Assembly: GCA_026986005.1 (NCBI GenBank)
Contig: JALSPK010000014.1
Location: forward strand, 1 to 60,807
Reading direction: 5' to 3'
Length of the DNA: 60,807 bases
Origin: Saprospiraceae bacterium
Lineage (GTDB): Bacteria > Bacteroidota > Bacteroidia > Chitinophagales > Saprospiraceae
This document shows, piece by piece, positions 52,365 to 60,805 of this stretch. The notes beneath the pieces were generated by a model, which saw only the letters and a list, made by a program, of their open reading frames with translations, was not told where the DNA came from and did not search any database. Position 1 is the first letter of the stretch. Each line of letters starts with the position of its first letter. A program made the position numbers and the translations under genes.

Positions 52365-53912
52365 ATGCTCTCAAATAACACAAATAAGCTTAAAGGAAAA
52401 TTAAAAAACGATAATTTTCTCCTTGGGGTCGAATTGACGTCTTCAAGAGGCATAATTGCTGAACAAAAGATTCAAAAAACGATACAATTCGGTAAAGACT
52501 TGTCTCAGCTTAAAGATATAGATTGGATATCGATTACAGACAATGCAGGAGGCCACCCCACTCTACGTCCTTTGACTTTGGGAAGACAATTTCTCGATAC
52601 AGACAAGGATGTCATAGTCCATTTGACCTGTAAAGACATGAACAGAAATGCATTAGAAAGCAGTGCATGGACATTAGCAAGTGAAGGTTTTACAAATATA
52701 TTGGCCTTGACCGGCGACTATCCACAGAAAGACTACTTAGGTGGGGCAAAACCCGTTTTTGACTTGGATTCAATTACCCTTATACAGTTGCTTTCTTCTA
52801 TGAATAGAGGTATTGAAACGGGATTTAAAAAGAAAACATTATTGAGTAGTACAGATTTTTTTATAGGCGCAGCATTTTCCAATTTTAAAAAGAATGAAAA
52901 TGAATTGATGCCACAATATTTAAAATTAGTCCAAAAGATCAAAAACGGAGCACAGTTTATCATTCCTCAAGTCGGATTTGATTCAAAAAAAATGCACGAA
53001 CTCAAACTGTATTTAGAGAACAATGGGTACGGTCACATACCGCTTATCGGTAATATCTATTTACTATCAAAATTCACTTCAACCCTTTTTAATAAAAATA
53101 GAATTCCCGGTATAGTTTTGACTGATGAGCTACACAGCAAATGTATTAACGCAGCAAAATCAACAGATAAAGGAAAATTATTTTTTATAGAATTAGCTGC
53201 AAAAATGCTAAGTATAACAAAGGGATTGGGATATAATGGAGCTTATTTTGGTGGATTACATAATATTGAAGATACTAAGAGAATTTTAGAAATGGAAAAC
53301 TCTTTCAGTAAAGATGATTGGAAGGATTTTGTAAAAGAGATAAGCTATTCTCAAAAAAACGAGCATTTTCTTTATGAAATAGAAAGTGATACAGGACTAT
53401 TATTGAAAGATAAACCAAGAGAATCGCATTTAAAACCTAAGTTAAGTTTAAAAAACAAAACAAATTTTAAGTTATCCAAAATTGTACATGGTCTGATGTT
53501 TACACCTACTTCATTTGGATATAAATTAGGAAAAAAGCTTAGTGATGTGGACAAATACCCCAAACATTTGCCTAAAAGTATTCATAACATTGAGAAATTG
53601 GGTAAAGAATTTATGTATGACTGCGAGGATTGTGGCGATTGCGCTCTACAATTTACTCAATATATATGCCCCGAATCCCAATGTCCAAAAGGTCTGCGAA
53701 ATGGACCTTGCGGAGGTACAAATAACAGCGTCTGCGAGGTTAAAAACCAAGACTGTATTTGGGCAAGAATATACGATCGAGCTAAATATTCAAAAACAGA
53801 AATGAATATACTTAATCATTCTCCCGCTATTAAAGACAATTCGTTAAAGGATACTTCAGGATGGGCAAATTTTTGGCTTGACATTGACTTTGGCTCTAAA
53901 TTGAAAAAATGA
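52365..53912 (+). CDS. metF: Methylenetetrahydrofolate reductase with MetV-type C-terminal domain
   Basis: A 515-residue fusion. Residues ~15-310 are a MetF TIM barrel (GVELTSSRGI, ISITDNAGGHPT, TNILALTGDYP, then FIIPQVGFD). A C-terminal cysteine-rich region (about 415-470) has CEDCGDC, ICPESQCP and GPCGGTN plus two more cysteines, matching the MTHFR C-terminal (MetV) family, which is thought to carry zinc or Fe-S. In acetogens MetV and MetF are separate subunits; here they are one chain. It would interconvert methyl-THF and methylene-THF, so it could oxidise methyl groups released by the upstream enzymes. The electron partner is unknown. Confidence 0.83.
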   Translation: MLSNNTNKLKGKLKNDNFLLGVELTSSRGIIAEQKIQKTIQFGKDLSQLKDIDWISITDNAGGHPTLRPLTLGRQFLDTDKDVIVHLTCKDMNRNALESSAWTLASEGFTNILALTGDYPQKDYLGGAKPVFDLDSITLIQLLSSMNRGIETGFKKKTLLSSTDFFIGAAFSNFKKNENELMPQYLKLVQKIKNGAQFIIPQVGFDSKKMHELKLYLENNGYGHIPLIGNIYLLSKFTSTLFNKNRIPGIVLTDELHSKCINAAKSTDKGKLFFIELAAKMLSITKGLGYNGAYFGGLHNIEDTKRILEMENSFSKDDWKDFVKEISYSQKNEHFLYEIESDTGLLLKDKPRESHLKPKLSLKNKTNFKLSKIVHGLMFTPTSFGYKLGKKLSDVDKYPKHLPKSIHNIEKLGKEFMYDCEDCGDCALQFTQYICPESQCPKGLRNGPCGGTNNSVCEVKNQDCIWARIYDRAKYSKTEMNILNHSPAIKDNSLKDTSGWANFWLDIDFGSKLKK

Positions 53913-53943
53913 TTTTTGGAAAAACAGATAAACAAATAGCAAA

Positions 53944-54876
53944 ATGAAAGAAATAACAATAATTGGGGATTTAATAAATAGTGCTTATGGTAGAGCGAGA
54001 AAAGCTTGGAGAAATAGAGATTTGAAAGGATATCAAAAATTAGCTTTATCTCAGGTAGAATGGGGGTCAAAATTTTTGGATGTAAACATTGACAGAACAA
54101 AATCAGGCGATGTCACTCTTAAAGAAATGCTTGAATTTCTCCCGGAGTTGATACCGGCTCTTCAAGAAGTTACGAGTGTTCCTTTATGTTTTGACAATCC
54201 ATCACCTGATTTTCAACAAAAAGCTTTAGAGGCATATGATTTTGAAAAATCTAATGCCCCTATCATCAATTCTATCGCTGCTTCGCGACAGCAATTAGAC
54301 AGATTTCTTGAATTAATAAATGAATATAAACCATATGTATTGGTTGTAGCATCTGAAATATTAAAACAAAATGGAGATAGCAGACAATGTGAGACTCCTG
54401 AAGATATCTACAATGCATCAAAATATTTTGTTGATTTATTACGAGAAAAAGCTGAAATACCTAATAGTAAAATAATTTTGGATCCCGGCTTACCACCCGT
54501 TAGTGCAGATACGCAAGGCATTGTGAATATGGGCTTGGATGCGATGAAAATGATTGGAGGAGAAAAAGATTTTGAAGGCATTCATTTTTCCGTCGGTCTG
54601 TCCAATTTTAGTTGGGGTACTCCGAGACACATGCGTTCCGATTTTGAAAGAGCTTATTTGAATATCGCTTCTGCTTATGGATTGGACATGGCTATAGCGA
54701 ATCCTGAGCATAACCCAATACCTCTTGAAGATGGACATCCAATGATTAACCGATTAAGAGAAGCTTTGGAAGTAGGAAGACCTCATCACGGATTGTCACA
54801 AGAGGAAACCGGTTACATGCAAGCAGAGGCTATTTTAGCTATGGTAAATGAAGGAGATGACGACGACGATTTTTAG
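53944..54876 (+). CDS. Pterin-dependent methyltransferase (MT-II, THF methyltransferase)
   Basis: A 310-residue TIM barrel of the pterin-binding family (AcsE/MetH/OdmD type). Motifs include IIGDLINSAYGRARKAW, the pterin contacts in FLDVNIDRT and FDNPSPD, NSIAASRQ, IILDPGLPPVS and HFSVGLSNFSWG. It passes the methyl group from the corrinoid protein to tetrahydrofolate. The protein ends in an unusual acidic tail, GDDDDDF, with a similar tail on the next protein. It lies 31 bases after the MetF fusion. Confidence 0.87.
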   Translation: MKEITIIGDLINSAYGRARKAWRNRDLKGYQKLALSQVEWGSKFLDVNIDRTKSGDVTLKEMLEFLPELIPALQEVTSVPLCFDNPSPDFQQKALEAYDFEKSNAPIINSIAASRQQLDRFLELINEYKPYVLVVASEILKQNGDSRQCETPEDIYNASKYFVDLLREKAEIPNSKIILDPGLPPVSADTQGIVNMGLDAMKMIGGEKDFEGIHFSVGLSNFSWGTPRHMRSDFERAYLNIASAYGLDMAIANPEHNPIPLEDGHPMINRLREALEVGRPHHGLSQEETGYMQAEAILAMVNEGDDDDDF

Positions 54877-54914
54877 GAAAATAAATTAAAATATTATTTT
54901 ATGCAGCAATAAAT

Positions 54915-56561
54915 ATGAATAAACTTATTTTTAATAATAAAGCTTTGGAACACCCTGTTGATAAAAATCTTTTTGTATTAAAAAAAGTCTCTGGTGTATA
55001 TATTCCTTCCTCTTGTTACAAAGCCGGAACATGCAAGGAATGTGTTATCAAAATAGAAAAAGGTGCAGAAAACCTAAATGAAAGAACCATTAATGAAAAA
55101 CATCTACAACCACCTTTTAGGTTGGCCTGCCAAACAAAAATCGTAAAAGATAATTCAACTGTCGTATGCTCTACCCTAAAAAGAGATGAAATAATTATTG
55201 AAGAAAACTCATATTTAGTCAAAGAAAACAATAAAGTATATAATATTAATCCATCTGTAATAAAAACCAAAAACGGTGACATATTTTTAGACGGCAAATT
55301 AATAGACAACACAATAAACCCTGTTTTGGGCTTAGCTATAGATATTGGAACAACAACTGTAGTTATCAGACTTATCGAAATAGAAAAAGGAAATATTAAG
55401 AAAATAATCTCATTTGAAAATCCTCAAAGGTTTGCAGGAACTAATGTAATGTCTCGAATTCTATTTGATACGGAAAACAGAGGAAAACAATTAAAAAGAA
55501 TACTAATCTCATATATCTCTGATGCTATTAAAACCTTGACTGATAACCCTGAAAATATCTATGAAGTAATAGTAGGTGGCAACACAACAATGAGAGATAT
55601 ATTCTTTGGGTTAAATGTAAAATCTATAGGTCAGTCCCCATATATATCATTAAATGAAATCGATTATTTGAATGGCAAGTTAGACACAACAATTCTAATT
55701 TCCACCGCTGAAAAAATGCAACTCCCTATTCACCCAAAAGCAAAGATTCACAGCCTGCCAATCATAGGAAATCATATTGGTTCAGACGTAACGGCAGGAC
55801 TTATTGCGACTGATTTTCATCTTAATAAATATAATTCTATTTTTATTGATATAGGTACCAACACCGAGATTATCATTGGAAATAGTAACAGAGCTTATGC
55901 TGCTTCCAGCCCGTCGGGTCCTGCTTTTGAAGGTGGAGGCATTACTTTTGGGATGCCGGCACTAAGAGGAGCAATTGAAACCATTAAAATCGAGGATGAT
56001 AATGTAAAGTATAGTGTAATAGGCAACAAGAAACCTGTAGGTATTTGTGGATCGGGCTTAATCGATGTATTGGGAGAATTAAAAAGAACAGGCAGAATAA
56101 ATTCAACAGGTAGGTTTATTGATGATACTGATTCATTTTATATCGACAAAAGAAATGATGTTTTTATTTCCGAAAATGACATTAATCAATTGGCACAAGC
56201 AAAAGGATCGAATTCTGGAGCTCTCAGGGTATTATTAAATAAATTAGACGTAGGTTTTGAGAACATTGACAATATATATATAGCTGGTGGATTTGGTAAA
56301 CACATTGACCTAGACATGGCAAAAACTATAGGATTATTACCAAATATTGATAATTCAAAATTTAAAAGAATAGGCAATTCTTGTATTGAGGGCTTAACTA
56401 TCGCCCTTTTAGATAAAGAAAAACGTTCTGCAATAACAGAATACATCAGGAACATTAAGACTGTTAATTTAGAGTCAGAAGCAGAATTTTTTGATTACTT
56501 TGTTGACGGATGTTTATTTATTCCAATGAATGAAGTCCATGAAGAAGATGATGATTTTTAA
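54915..56561 (+). CDS. RACo-like reductive activator of corrinoid proteins (DUF4445)
   Basis: A 548-residue protein. The N-terminal domain holds a 2Fe-2S motif (Cys34, Cys40, Cys43, Cys72, pattern CX5CX2CX28C). The C-terminal ASKHA ATPase-like domain has LAIDIGTTTVVIRLIE, FIDIGTNTEIIIGN and YIAGGFGKHIDL. RACo and OdmC-type enzymes use ATP and a low-potential electron to return inactive Co(II) corrinoid to Co(I). It is therefore the repair enzyme of the methyl-transfer system. The C-terminus is EEDDDF, resembling the tail of the preceding enzyme. The 2Fe-2S donor is not in the window. Confidence 0.9.
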   Translation: MNKLIFNNKALEHPVDKNLFVLKKVSGVYIPSSCYKAGTCKECVIKIEKGAENLNERTINEKHLQPPFRLACQTKIVKDNSTVVCSTLKRDEIIIEENSYLVKENNKVYNINPSVIKTKNGDIFLDGKLIDNTINPVLGLAIDIGTTTVVIRLIEIEKGNIKKIISFENPQRFAGTNVMSRILFDTENRGKQLKRILISYISDAIKTLTDNPENIYEVIVGGNTTMRDIFFGLNVKSIGQSPYISLNEIDYLNGKLDTTILISTAEKMQLPIHPKAKIHSLPIIGNHIGSDVTAGLIATDFHLNKYNSIFIDIGTNTEIIIGNSNRAYAASSPSGPAFEGGGITFGMPALRGAIETIKIEDDNVKYSVIGNKKPVGICGSGLIDVLGELKRTGRINSTGRFIDDTDSFYIDKRNDVFISENDINQLAQAKGSNSGALRVLLNKLDVGFENIDNIYIAGGFGKHIDLDMAKTIGLLPNIDNSKFKRIGNSCIEGLTIALLDKEKRSAITEYIRNIKTVNLESEAEFFDYFVDGCLFIPMNEVHEEDDDF

Positions 56562-56603
56562 ACTATCAAACTTAATATTTACTAATAAAAAAAATGATAT
56601 AAA

Positions 56604-56930
56604 ATGAAATTTGTAATAGGAAAAGAGAGAACAACAGCTGAAGCTAAATTGGAAAGTGATTTTGTGGATAATTCAGGTATTGGAATTCATTACGTAGATG
56701 AATATATCAAGCAACTGAATATCAAAAATAATGATTTTGAGATAAAAGCAAAGAGAAAAGGTCTAAAAGTCATGTTAAAAATAAATGGCACACTCGGAGT
56801 TGGGCTAATGAGGAGGCTTGAAGTCAGTTCCGATCCAAGAGTGATGCTACAAGCAGCTCTAAAAGAAGCTGCAAAAGAAGCCGGTTATAACTACAAGATA
56901 GAAAATAACGAATTAGTATTTGAAACTTAA
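56604..56930 (+). CDS. Unknown 108-residue protein at the end of the corrinoid operon
   Basis: A small soluble protein of mixed alpha/beta character, without signal peptide or membrane helix. It has positively charged stretches (KAKRKGLKVMLKI) and a Gly-rich segment (NGTLGVGLMRR), then an Ala-rich helix (LQAALKEAAKEAGYNY). No catalytic motif is evident. I do not recognise the family with certainty. Its position directly after the RACo-like gene (42 bases), with good coding character, suggests a dedicated accessory: a chaperone, regulator or an adaptor between corrinoid and activator. Confidence 0.6.
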   Translation: MKFVIGKERTTAEAKLESDFVDNSGIGIHYVDEYIKQLNIKNNDFEIKAKRKGLKVMLKINGTLGVGLMRRLEVSSDPRVMLQAALKEAAKEAGYNYKIENNELVFET

Positions 56931-56994
56931 CCCCATATGAATTTGAAAACACACGTAATGATTTCTTAATAGTATTTTGCCTTCATTAGTACAA

Positions 56995-57132
56995 TTGAAA
57001 CCATCAAAATATAAATACATTAATAACAATCCAAACAATAAAGAATCCATTGGATTTATCGCTCAAGATGTTAAAGAAATATTTCTTCAATTAGTACAGG
57101 AATCAAGAATTAAAAAAGTAAAGGAATTTTAA
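56995..57132 (+). pseudogene. Remnant of a peptidase S74 (intramolecular chaperone) C-terminus
   Basis: A 45-codon stretch reads LKPSKYKYINNNPNNKES then IGFIAQDVKEIFLQLV, which is a recognisable part of the S74 endosialidase chaperone domain of phage tail and surface proteins. No upstream part or start codon is found; the frame opens abruptly and ends at 57132. It is a leftover of a once longer gene. The rest of 57133-57350 shows nothing I can support. Confidence 0.65.
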
Positions 57133-57353
57133 ATGTTGATTATTCTGGATTTGGGATCCTCACTAACCTTTTCTTATGTAGCTATTTATTACTCGCTATT
57201 TACTGACATTCTATATATTGAGCATTGTTCAACTTACAATTATTAACATTTTTCAAAAATATTTCAATTTTATGAACTATTTATAAACTCGCAACGTTAT
57301 ACAGATAACAATATCCATATATTCTATTGTTTTTTTAAAATATAAAGAATTTA

Positions 57354-57385
57354 TTTGGTTTTTTACTTTTAATAACATATCTTTG
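57354..57385 (+). promoter_or_regulatory. Bacteroidota-type promoter for a small gene
   Basis: TTTG (57354-57357), a 20-base spacer and TATCTTTG (57378-57385) match the consensus exactly. The only downstream gene before a terminator is the 52-residue frame at 57515, so the leader is about 120 bases and AT-rich. Confidence 0.75.
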
Positions 57386-57514
57386 CAGAATATTATTTTG
57401 TTTAAAAAGTTAAGCATTAATCCAAGAGAAAAAACATGAGGATATATATTTGAATATTGCTTAAATAAATTTTGTAAAAACAAAAATTAATTAATTAATA
57501 AATAAAAATTGAGT

Positions 57515-57673
57515 ATGAGACAGTCAGAGTTTTTTCCAGCACCATATTTTAATGGAGTAAGACCTAAATCCTTCCTAAAAGGGACAAAGGACATTTACAA
57601 CAAGAAAGCAATGGTAGAAGGAACAAGAAAGTCATTTAACAAAGATTTTGGAAAAAGGAAACCAAAGATTTAA
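57515..57673 (+). CDS. Small basic protein, 52 residues, unknown
   Basis: The frame begins MRQSEFFPAPYFNGVRPKS and ends KRKPKI. It is rich in Lys and Arg with several aromatic residues, without a membrane segment. It has its own consensus promoter 140 bases upstream and a terminator 70 bases downstream, so a real transcript is likely. The codon pattern is plausible but too short to prove coding. It could alternatively mark a small RNA with an incidental frame. Confidence 0.5.
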   Translation: MRQSEFFPAPYFNGVRPKSFLKGTKDIYNKKAMVEGTRKSFNKDFGKRKPKI

Positions 57674-57743
57674 ATGACACGGGTAAGTAAATCACCCTTT
57701 TTAATGTAGAAATAGTTAATTCATAATACAAATTTGACTTTAT

Positions 57744-57779
57744 AAAAAAGTTGAGACTGAATGCAGACTCAACTTTTTT
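57744..57779. terminator. Bidirectional Rho-independent terminator
   Basis: The 12-bp arms AAAAAAGTTGAG (57744-57755) and CTCAACTTTTTT (57768-57779) enclose a 12-base loop. It can stop the small plus-strand gene and the minus-strand hydrolase gene, whose stop is at 57827. Confidence 0.88.
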
Positions 57780-57826
57780 CTTTTTCTATTTCACCATCTT
57801 GATAACGGTTTGGAATCAATGATTTT

Positions 57827-59284
57827 CTAATTCACAACAAATTTACCAACAATCTGATGCCCCGATTTTACAAAATAAATTCCTTTAGGAAACAAGCTTA
57901 CACCCAAATCTGCTTTTCCATTCGAGTCGATGAACACACTCTGAACTCTAGCGCCTAAATCATTATAAATCTCAATATTACCATTAACCTTGTGAGAAAA
58001 ATCAAAACTCACCTTATCAGATGAGGGATTAGGATAAATTAATATCGAATCTTGTTCAACAGGAAATCTAACAGAATTGATATATGCCTGATAGGCAGAA
58101 ATAAATTTCACAAAAACATTGTTTAATGTATTCTGATTTACCGTCATATCATTGCACTGAATCGCAAATGTCATATCTTCATTTACCAAATGATAAACCT
58201 TTGCAGTATAACCAATATTACCATCATGTCCGATAGCGACAATATCTCCTTCCGCATTTACCACATATACGACCCCTAGACCGTAGTAAGCATTATTCCC
58301 TCTACTTACCCCTTTCAACAATTCATCCTGAGAGCCTTTTTTTAAAATTTTTCCGGAAGCCAGTAACTTCATCCATTTCGCTATATCTTTTGTACGAGCC
58401 ATATATGCCCCTGCTGCCCAAGCCCCTGAAAATAACGCTTTAAAGTCAATACCAAAGCCAGTCAAGTCAACACTGTTTGTTCCTCCTAAAGGATCACCCC
58501 AAAAATGGGCTATTTCCATATCATTTGATTCAAATGGCTTTAAATACATACTATCCAATCCGTAAGGATGCAATAATTTCTCTCTTACTACTTCGTGAAA
58601 CTTTTTACCGGTAACCTTTTCCACAATTAAACCAATTATAATATAGTTGGAATTGGAATAATGCCAACCATTTCCCGGTGTAAAATAAGGAGCAAGTAAA
58701 AACGTATCCAAAACTTCATCAGGAGACCATACCCTTTCATAATCAGAATTAATCATTTGGCCAAATCTAGGATTATCCGTAACATTATATATACCACTAG
58801 TGTGGTTCAACAACTGCTCTATAGTAATTTTACCATCAACATACTCTCTCTTGCTCAACCATTTACCAATGCTATCATTTATACTTAATCTCCCTTCCTC
58901 TTCAAGTTTCAAAACTGTAGCAGCAGCAATACTTTTGGACAAACTTCCGACACCAAGCACCATTTCCGAATTCATACTATCTGTTACAGATGAAAGTCCT
59001 GCAACTCCAGTCCATAGCTCATCTCCAAGAAGAACTGCGCAAGACAATCCGGCAGCACCACTTTTACTGTATTCTTCATCCAAAATCAACTCGAATCTTT
59101 TTTGTAATTCATCAGGAAAACTACTGCGTTTAATACCCCCCTTTCGAGTTTGACCTATATCAACAATGGTTTTCATCATAGAGGCGTTCTCCCCTTTCAA
59201 ACAATTATTAAAAGGCATCTGCGCCTCAACTAAAATCGGCAATATAAGTAATAGCAAAAAGTATAATTTATCTTTCATAATCAT
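57827..59284 (-). CDS. Secreted serine hydrolase (beta-lactamase/DD-peptidase-like) with T9SS tail
   Basis: A 485-residue protein with an N-terminal signal peptide (KLYFLLLLILPILVEAQ). The catalytic domain (about 60-395) is a class C beta-lactamase-like serine hydrolase: nucleophile Ser in GVGSLSKSIAA (SxxK motif), the YxN motif in HYSNSNYI, and a HDGNIGY segment for the third motif. Members are beta-lactamases, DD-peptidases or esterases; which applies is not clear. The last ~75 residues are a T9SS sorting domain (IYPNPSSDKVSFDF, then GIYFVKSGHQIVGKFVVN). The gene stands alone between terminators. Confidence 0.87.
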   Translation of the reverse strand: MIMKDKLYFLLLLILPILVEAQMPFNNCLKGENASMMKTIVDIGQTRKGGIKRSSFPDELQKRFELILDEEYSKSGAAGLSCAVLLGDELWTGVAGLSSVTDSMNSEMVLGVGSLSKSIAAATVLKLEEEGRLSINDSIGKWLSKREYVDGKITIEQLLNHTSGIYNVTDNPRFGQMINSDYERVWSPDEVLDTFLLAPYFTPGNGWHYSNSNYIIIGLIVEKVTGKKFHEVVREKLLHPYGLDSMYLKPFESNDMEIAHFWGDPLGGTNSVDLTGFGIDFKALFSGAWAAGAYMARTKDIAKWMKLLASGKILKKGSQDELLKGVSRGNNAYYGLGVVYVVNAEGDIVAIGHDGNIGYTAKVYHLVNEDMTFAIQCNDMTVNQNTLNNVFVKFISAYQAYINSVRFPVEQDSILIYPNPSSDKVSFDFSHKVNGNIEIYNDLGARVQSVFIDSNGKADLGVSLFPKGIYFVKSGHQIVGKFVVN

Positions 59285-59530
59285 ATGTTTTATCTAGTGT
59301 CTGCTAAAATAAACAATTTTTGAAATTCTGATTATTTATGCATACACTAATTATTAAAAAAGCTCACACAACTAAAAAACAGTTCATTTGTGTCAGATGT
59401 TTATATTTCCCCCCTTTAATTTCAAAACAACTAACGCAGACGTAAATTAGAATCACACCAAAATAAATAATTCACCATTAATTGGCTTTTGGCTTTTAAA
59501 CTTGAAACATTAAACGTAAAACTTTGAACT

Positions 59531-60805
59531 TTAAACTTTATTCTTGACCTTCTCCCACTCATACCCTATTATATTCCTTTTCTCCTTACTAAATTCTATA
59601 CCTATCAAGTAGATATTTTCATATTCTTGATATTTTTCGTAATAGCGTTTTTCTTTTATTTGTTTCAGGGCAGCTCCGGTTGCTTTTTCAGACAATTTGA
59701 ATTCTATGATAAAGACCTTGTCCTGATATTGCAAGGTGAGATCTATACGACCAAGATTGGATACATCATCAGGGATGGTTGTCATACCGATACTTGCCAG
59801 ATATGCATATACGACACTGGCATAATAGCCTTCATATTCGGGTAGTTTATTATTAGTAAAATTGTTGTATGGGATTGATGCAAAAAGAGTAAAAAGGGAA
59901 TCTTTCAGACCTTCCAAATTCTCATTTAATAGCATATCAAGAATACTTTCCTGATATCGTAGTTTTTCTGCAGTTTGTGCGGTAAGATATGTTATAAATA
60001 AACTATTTAGAGACGTTTGAACCTCTTTGTTGGGAGTTCTTAATTCATATTTTACTCCAAAAACAGTTTGTATCTTTTGTTTTATAGTCAAATACCCTGT
60101 TTGCCATAACAATGCAATTAATTCTATATTATCTACATCAAAGGTATCTAAAATCTCTTCTGTTGCGGTAAAATTTTCAAGGTTTGGAATAAAGTAATTG
60201 CGTGTCTTGAGCATATCTAATAAAAAACTTGGATTGCCCGTTGACCACCAATAGTTTCTGTAATCAAATTGTTTGCTTATAAACAACAAAATATCAAAGG
60301 GATTATAAACTTTTTCACCCAGATAATAATATCCATTGTACCATCTTTGCACCTTGTCCATGTCTGCTCCTTTCAAATGCTCTTTGAATACAGTAAGTAA
60401 ATCATTGTGGGTATATCCGCATATATCAGCATAGTTAGAATCAAGTGTGATATCTTCAAGGTTGTTCAACCCACTGAATAAATTCATCTTAGAAAATTTG
60501 CTTACTCCGGTGATAAATACAAACCTGATATATGCATCATTGTCTTTAATGACAGCATAGAAGTTCTTCATCGCATCACGCATTTGACGTGCCACGTCGC
60601 TATCCGTTATATTGTCAAGTATCGGTTTGTCGTATTCATCTATAAGGATTACTACTTTCTTATTGTATTTTTCATAAGCAGATAATATCAATTCCTGAAA
60701 GCATTCCACCGGATTATTTGATTCACAATCTATTTCCAAATCCCTTTCTGCTTTTTTCAATATCCACCTTAACCGCGGATAAAGTTGATTTATATCTTTT
60801 TCCAC
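59531..60805 (-). CDS. AAA-ATPase-like/PD-(D/E)XK nuclease family protein, partial
   Basis: The 424 residues visible form the C-terminal part; the N-terminus lies beyond the window end. An AAA-ATPase-like domain (VVILIDEYDKPIL as Walker B, then RFVFITGVSKFSK) precedes a PD-(D/E)XK nuclease-like domain near the C-terminus (RIDLTLQYQDKVFIIEFKL). The family is abundant in Bacteroidota, in many copies per genome, and its role is unsettled, with mobile-element or defence associations suggested. The pseudogene at 536-815 is a decayed paralogue. The gap 59285-59530 contains a low-complexity ACTTTGAACTTTAAACTTT tract near its end. Confidence 0.88.
   Translation of the reverse strand: MEKDINQLYPRLRWILKKAERDLEIDCESNNPVECFQELILSAYEKYNKKVVILIDEYDKPILDNITDSDVARQMRDAMKNFYAVIKDNDAYIRFVFITGVSKFSKMNLFSGLNNLEDITLDSNYADICGYTHNDLLTVFKEHLKGADMDKVQRWYNGYYYLGEKVYNPFDILLFISKQFDYRNYWWSTGNPSFLLDMLKTRNYFIPNLENFTATEEILDTFDVDNIELIALLWQTGYLTIKQKIQTVFGVKYELRTPNKEVQTSLNSLFITYLTAQTAEKLRYQESILDMLLNENLEGLKDSLFTLFASIPYNNFTNNKLPEYEGYYASVVYAYLASIGMTTIPDDVSNLGRIDLTLQYQDKVFIIEFKLSEKATGAALKQIKEKRYYEKYQEYENIYLIGIEFSKEKRNIIGYEWEKVKNKV

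Noticed and set aside
50586-56561. Methanol, methylamine or glycine-betaine methyltransferase system
   Set aside because: No MtaB, MttB or pyrrolysine-containing gene is present; the substrate-specific enzyme belongs to the URO-D-like family.
57277-57483. Minus-strand frame of 68 residues
   Set aside because: It runs against the promoter and leader of the 52-residue gene, is low in complexity, and has no family features.
59296-59348. Fifth MITE copy (AGTGTCTG ... CATACACT)
   Set aside because: Only the outer 8 bp resemble the terminal repeat, and the interior does not match, so it may be chance.
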